Of a DNA stretch of 15,424 bases, positions 12,279-15,424 are shown one piece after another. The number at the start of each line of letters is the position of its first letter. Within the stretch, counting starts at the first letter, position 1. The position numbers and the translations under genes are program-made. The DNA is from UBA2277 sp035477615 (lineage in GTDB: Bacteria; Patescibacteriota; Microgenomatia; UBA1400; MFAQ01), in the NCBI GenBank assembly GCA_035477615.1, contig DATIKJ010000038.1, positions 1 through 15,424 on the forward strand, given 5' to 3'. Under the pieces are notes generated by a model. That model was not told the origin of the DNA. It saw only the letters and a list, made by a program, of their open reading frames with translations, and made no database searches.

Positions 12279-13242
12279 TACCTTTTTTAAACATATCCGC
12301 CATAATCTCGTCCAACGGCACATGGGTGATATCAATATCATCGATCGGCAGTTTCCCACTTACCGCCGCAATTACTTTTGCCTGATTATCTCCTGCCACT
12401 TCGATGGTATATGTCAATGGCTTCCTGTCTATTATTTTCCCAAACATCGCTACTTCCTCTTCCGCCACTTCCTCTGTAAAAATTAAAGTCAAATATTTTC
12501 TGTCACGATATCTACTGGTCAATTTTCCGATAGCATCATCAAACATTATCTTTCCATGATTAATCACAATTACTCGATCACACACTTTCTCAATATCCGC
12601 CATGTCATGACTAGTTAAAATAATTGTCACCCCTTTCTCCTTGTTTATCTTCCGCAAAAACTCTCTGATGTTTCTCTTGGCCACCACATCAAGACCTAGT
12701 GTTGGCTCATCCAAAAACACCACTTCTGGGTTATGCATTATCGCTCCAATCAGCTCCATCTTTAGTCGTTGTCCCAAAGACAATTTTCGTATTGGCGTAT
12801 CCATATTCTTAGTTACTTCCAGAATTGAAGCTAAGTTGTCTATCGTATTCATTGCTTCCTTATGATCAAGATCATATATACTTTCAAACAAATCAAAGCT
12901 TTGTCTGGCCGACAAATCCCAAGACAGTCCACTTTTGTTCCCCATCACCAAAGCAATCTTCCGCAAAAAAGAGTATTTTCTCTCCACGGGCACCGTTCCC
13001 AAAACCACCACCGATCCACTCGATGGATACAATAATCCTGTTAGCATTTTCAAGGTTGTTGTTTTCCCCGCTCCGTTTGGTCCAAGAAAAGCCACCGCTT
13101 CCCCTTTTTCTACTGCAAACGAAATACCATCCACCGCCACTACTTCTTTGTTTTTCGGAATAAAAATACTCCGTACAAATCCCTGTTTAACCGGAACCTT
13201 AAATTTTTTAAAGAGGTTTTTTACCTCGATTATTTTTTCCAT
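12274..13242 (-). CDS. ABC-2-type exporter, ATP-binding subunit
   Basis: This 322-residue ATPase drives the exporter whose permeases are encoded immediately upstream. Walker A GPNGAGKTT (54-62), signature LSLGQ (154-158), Walker B VVFLDEP (174-180) and the switch His212 (TSHD) are all present. The Q-loop reads VMGNKSGLSWDL. In the related exporters I recall, this segment is VFGQKSQLWWDL-like, so the usual Gln appears to be Asn. The C-terminal 80 residues form a small extra domain (TLIFTEE onward), usual in this subfamily. The frame is open 22 codons further upstream, but that stretch overlaps the permease gene. ATG 13242, five bases after the permease stop, gives the standard N-terminus MEKIIEVKNL. 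No SD is seen; translational coupling is likely. Confidence 0.93.
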   Translation of the reverse strand: MEKIIEVKNLFKKFKVPVKQGFVRSIFIPKNKEVVAVDGISFAVEKGEAVAFLGPNGAGKTTTLKMLTGLLYPSSGSVVVLGTVPVERKYSFLRKIALVMGNKSGLSWDLSARQSFDLFESIYDLDHKEAMNTIDNLASILEVTKNMDTPIRKLSLGQRLKMELIGAIMHNPEVVFLDEPTLGLDVVAKRNIREFLRKINKEKGVTIILTSHDMADIEKVCDRVIVINHGKIMFDDAIGKLTSRYRDRKYLTLIFTEEVAEEEVAMFGKIIDRKPLTYTIEVAGDNQAKVIAAVSGKLPIDDIDITHVPLDEIMADMFKKGK

Positions 13243-13247
13243 ATTTT

Positions 13248-14078
13248 TTATGAAGATGCTGATGAATAATGTCTCAAAGCAAATTTCCACAATACAATCT
13301 TTCCCCACAAAAACACCACCATCAAACCAAATGCATATACCAGCATAAAATAGTTTGTACTTTTCCCCAAGAAAAAAGATACTGCTAGTGCCGTATGAAC
13401 CATAAACGGAATTGCCGTAAGTCCAATTGCTTTTACAAAATTTGGATACCCCTCAAAGGGAATTGTGTCACCAAAAATTGATAACTCCAAAGACATATTT
13501 CTGGCATTTTTGGCTTCACCCGTAAAGAATGCCGTCAGAGACATCATAAACTGGAAACAATGAATAATAACTTGTCCTATGATAATCAGTAAAATCCCTG
13601 AAACAATACCCACCCAATTCATCTGAAACCCAGACCATCTTGGAAACAACATAATAAGCAGTGGAATCGTCGCCGGAAAAGCACTAAATAACAAGTCTCC
13701 CAACTTAATTCGCTGAAAAGTTACGTACCACAATGCCGGCACCGGTTTTACAAGCCACAAATCCAAAGTACCCGTATTTACACTATCGCCCATTCGTTCA
13801 ATACTAATCAGACTAAATACATAAGTCATATAAAAATTAATCTGCGTAATTAAAGTGAAGAACAACATCTCCGAATGGTTATATCCCGCTATTAAATTTA
13901 CTCTCCCAAAAAGTACACCCAAAAAAATCAAATAGGTAATCATGTAGGTCGCCATCGACAGCAATCCGCCCCAGTTATCCAAAGTGTATGCCAATGACTC
14001 TCGCAAACCAAACATTGTACAAGAGGTAATAATTTTCCAGCGAATTTTTACTCCTCGTTTAAAGTCCAACCGCTTCAT
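13248..14078 (-). CDS. ABC-2-type permease subunit (DUF990/ABC2_membrane_6-like), second
   Basis: This 276-residue polytopic membrane protein has about six hydrophobic helices. Its features match the paired permeases of the DUF990-type exporter family: an early SLAYTLDNWGGLLSMATYMI segment, then GTLDLWLVKPVPALWYV, where a charged loop followed by a KP motif is typical. The substrate is unknown; relatives are linked to drug or viologen export. The start codon lies 20 bases inside the upstream permease gene. An AAGGGGG-like SD sits about nine bases before it, so the two are translationally coupled and the subunits are probably made in equal amounts. Confidence 0.88.
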   Translation of the reverse strand: MKRLDFKRGVKIRWKIITSCTMFGLRESLAYTLDNWGGLLSMATYMITYLIFLGVLFGRVNLIAGYNHSEMLFFTLITQINFYMTYVFSLISIERMGDSVNTGTLDLWLVKPVPALWYVTFQRIKLGDLLFSAFPATIPLLIMLFPRWSGFQMNWVGIVSGILLIIIGQVIIHCFQFMMSLTAFFTGEAKNARNMSLELSIFGDTIPFEGYPNFVKAIGLTAIPFMVHTALAVSFFLGKSTNYFMLVYAFGLMVVFLWGKIVLWKFALRHYSSASS

Positions 14079-14844
14079 ATTGTCTTACCCCCTTTCTCCA
14101 AATCAATCGACTGATTAACAGCAATCCGATTGCCCAACATATTGATACTCCCACTTGTAAAAACAAAAATGAATCCACTTTTTCTGCCTGTAATAGTGTT
14201 GCCGGTAGATAGGCATATGACGCAAAAGGCGAAAGCATCACTGGCACTTGATACGCCACGGGGAAAAAAGTCAAAGGAATTAATGACCCGCTAAGTACCC
14301 TAGTAAAGTGGTTCACTACATTTTTTGTCGCCTTAGCATCCGTTATCCAAAAAGCCAAACAGCCAACCATGGTGCACTGAGCCAAACAAATCACCAAGCC
14401 AGTCGCTACCACAACAAAAAACAACAAACATGCAATCAGTGATGTTGGCGGTGCCAGCACTATTCCAACCACTATATATATTAAGTAAAAAACAATCGTC
14501 ACTCCTCTAGTCCCCAAGTGCTTAAAATACATAAAGATCACCGTCCTTGTTGGTTGCAGAAGATACGCACTAATTTTTCCCGCCTTTATATCATCAACCA
14601 TACTGCTGCCAAATTTTCCAAATTGGGCATCAATCAAATCCCTTACTCCATTAGCCACCAAAAAATAGGCGATCAACTGTGTATACGTTTGTCCAGTACC
14701 CGCTGTTCCGATTACACTCCAAAGTAAAATAATTCCTGACAATATTAATAACCTTTGGGCCACCTGAAACCACACTTCAGTCCGGTAATTAGCTACCGAG
14801 CAAAAACCTAAAGCCGCCGTTTTAATATATGTGGCAAATCTCAT
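14059..14844 (-). CDS. ABC-2-type permease subunit (DUF990/ABC2_membrane_6-like), first
   Basis: This 261-residue polytopic protein is the first gene of the exporter operon. It has about six hydrophobic helices and family-typical segments: YRTEVWFQVAQRL near the N-terminus, SSMVDDIKAGKISAYLLQPT with its charged loop and LQP, and PLTFFPVAYQ followed by LSPFASYAYLPATLL. The second permease carries KPVPALWYV in the place of LQPTRTVIFMYF, so the two subunits are distant paralogues forming a heterodimer. The start is ATG 14844, with a weak AGGA about eight bases upstream and a promoter at 14871-14898. Substrate is unknown. Confidence 0.88.
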   Translation of the reverse strand: MRFATYIKTAALGFCSVANYRTEVWFQVAQRLLILSGIILLWSVIGTAGTGQTYTQLIAYFLVANGVRDLIDAQFGKFGSSMVDDIKAGKISAYLLQPTRTVIFMYFKHLGTRGVTIVFYLIYIVVGIVLAPPTSLIACLLFFVVVATGLVICLAQCTMVGCLAFWITDAKATKNVVNHFTRVLSGSLIPLTFFPVAYQVPVMLSPFASYAYLPATLLQAEKVDSFLFLQVGVSICWAIGLLLISRLIWRKGVRQYEAVGL

Positions 14845-14870
14845 AATCGAATTCCTGGAAACTACTCTCC

Positions 14871-14898
14871 ATTATAGGTAATGCTCGCTTCAAATCAA
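14871..14898 (-). promoter_or_regulatory. Promoter of the ABC exporter operon
   Basis: On the minus strand TTGATT (14898-14893), a 16-base spacer and a perfect TATAAT (14876-14871) form the promoter, with a predicted start near 14864, 20 bases before the first permease start codon. Confidence 0.6.
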
Positions 14899-14908
14899 TA
14901 CCTAGACA

Positions 14909-15262
14909 CTACCTCACAATCTCGTGCTTAAACCACTTCTCCTGGAACTCCGTTAATTTTTCAATCTCTTCATCTGAGACTTTTTCTCCGGCAGGAACCA
15001 CCACTAGTTTGTCGTCATCATTATCCGTTCGGTGGACAATTGCCACGACTTCACCTTCAAACTCTTCCAAGGGGACTTCTACTTTCAAAACATATGCATC
15101 CAGTTCTTCTCCGTCTGGCGCCACTGTCCCAGGGATAAAACCATAATTCACAGAATACACAAATCCCCATTTTGGGTGTATCTCGCCCAGTTTTCTATCC
15201 ATCTTCACCAACACTTTTTTACCCAAGTACTGTTTTGCGATTTCCAAACTTTTTGAATTCAT
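14909..15262 (-). CDS. Short inorganic pyrophosphatase-like protein (family I)
   Basis: This 117-residue protein retains the core of family I pyrophosphatases, which hydrolyse diphosphate to phosphate in the cytosol. VYSVNYGFIPGT (35-46) matches the FYPCNYGYI region (Y36 and Y40). DGEELDAYVL (50-59) is the signature region, with D50 and D55 kept but the middle Asp replaced by Glu52. TDNDDDKLVVVP (79-90) supplies further acidic residues and Lys85. E. coli-type enzymes have about 175 residues; here the N-terminal strands carrying other active-site residues and the C-terminal part are missing. Small homologues of this kind exist, so activity is plausible but not assured. The start is ATG with no SD, 19 bases downstream of the gene truncated by the window edge. 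Confidence 0.8.
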   Translation of the reverse strand: MNSKSLEIAKQYLGKKVLVKMDRKLGEIHPKWGFVYSVNYGFIPGTVAPDGEELDAYVLKVEVPLEEFEGEVVAIVHRTDNDDDKLVVVPAGEKVSDEEIEKLTEFQEKWFKHEIVR

Positions 15263-15281
15263 AAAATATTTTTACTAATAA

Positions 15282-15424
15282 CTAAGAATTTAATAATGAC
15301 TCTTTCTTAACTTTCTTTATCAAATCTAAAATATATCCCGTTTTTGTTTGTCCTTTTCTTTTTGATTCCCTTTCAACAAAAGAAAAATCACTTGCCCTCA
15401 TCACCAAATTAAACCTAACTTTCA
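15282..15424 (-). CDS. C-terminal part of an unknown protein (5' part beyond window)
   Basis: An open minus-strand frame runs from the right edge to TAG at 15282-15284 and encodes 46 residues. These include NLVMRASDFSFVERESKRKG and YILDLIKKVKKESLLNS. The basic, helical end and FVERE...KGQTKTG faintly recall the C-terminal part of dolichyl-phosphate-mannose-synthase-like family 2 glycosyltransferases (FVDRxxGESK), but this is a guess. It is 19 bases upstream of the pyrophosphatase-like gene, so the two are probably in one operon. Confidence 0.55.
   Translation of the reverse strand, partial: KVRFNLVMRASDFSFVERESKRKGQTKTGYILDLIKKVKKESLLNS

Noticed and set aside
13243..13308. Longer N-terminus for the ABC ATPase
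   Set aside because: It would overlap the permease gene by about 60 bases and adds residues foreign to the family; MEKIIEVKNL is the normal start.

Overview
The window looks like part of a small, AT-leaning bacterial genome of the Candidate Phyla Radiation (Patescibacteria) kind. This is inference from style: many short orphan proteins, a Rho factor with a long low-complexity N-terminus, a sortase with a possible partner surface protein, a DUF990-type ABC exporter, many genes with no Shine-Dalgarno (SD) sequence, and a CCTGCC/GGCAGG palindrome of a kind I recall (unchecked) from such genomes. No rRNA, tRNA, CRISPR array, transposase or phage gene was recognised.

Layout. Positions 1-1830 hold the 3' end of an unknown gene, a two-gene operon of unknown proteins, and a lipoprotein gene with a near-consensus promoter. 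Each of the three units ends in an intrinsic terminator. On the minus strand, 1834-4018 encodes transcription terminator Rho followed by a NYN-domain (LabA/DUF88-like) protein. Upstream of rho is a 580-base stretch without a credible gene. It is full of base-paired elements and carries a good minus-strand promoter at its far end, so it is either a very long structured rho leader or an unidentified ncRNA. From 4601 come a class D/E-like sortase and a small membrane protein (+), then two minus-strand coiled-coil genes (5630-7042). Divergent from these is a gene for a Thr/Pro-rich surface protein with a sorting-signal-like tail, probably translated from a leaderless mRNA.

Positions 7617-9700 are accessory: a cluster of hairpins, a four-helix membrane protein with a large unknown domain, and a tandemly duplicated cassette of about 0.3 kb. 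Each cassette has an inverted repeat, an SD, a tiny two-helix membrane protein, a conserved 22-base anti-SD-like block and a terminator. A second structured non-coding stretch precedes a family 2 glycosyltransferase (9971-10849). Next is an operon of two related helical-repeat proteins (10949-12242), whose promoter carries a perfect inverted repeat. The right end is all minus strand: a three-gene ABC-2 exporter operon (14844 down to 12274), a short family I pyrophosphatase-like gene, and the C-terminal end of a further gene cut by the window edge.

Across the window, recognisable conserved genes (rho, NYN, sortase, glycosyltransferase, the ABC ATPase, pyrophosphatase) mostly lack an SD. The orphan and accessory genes nearly all have a strong AAAGGAG(G)-type SD, often with TTG or GTG starts and their own terminators.
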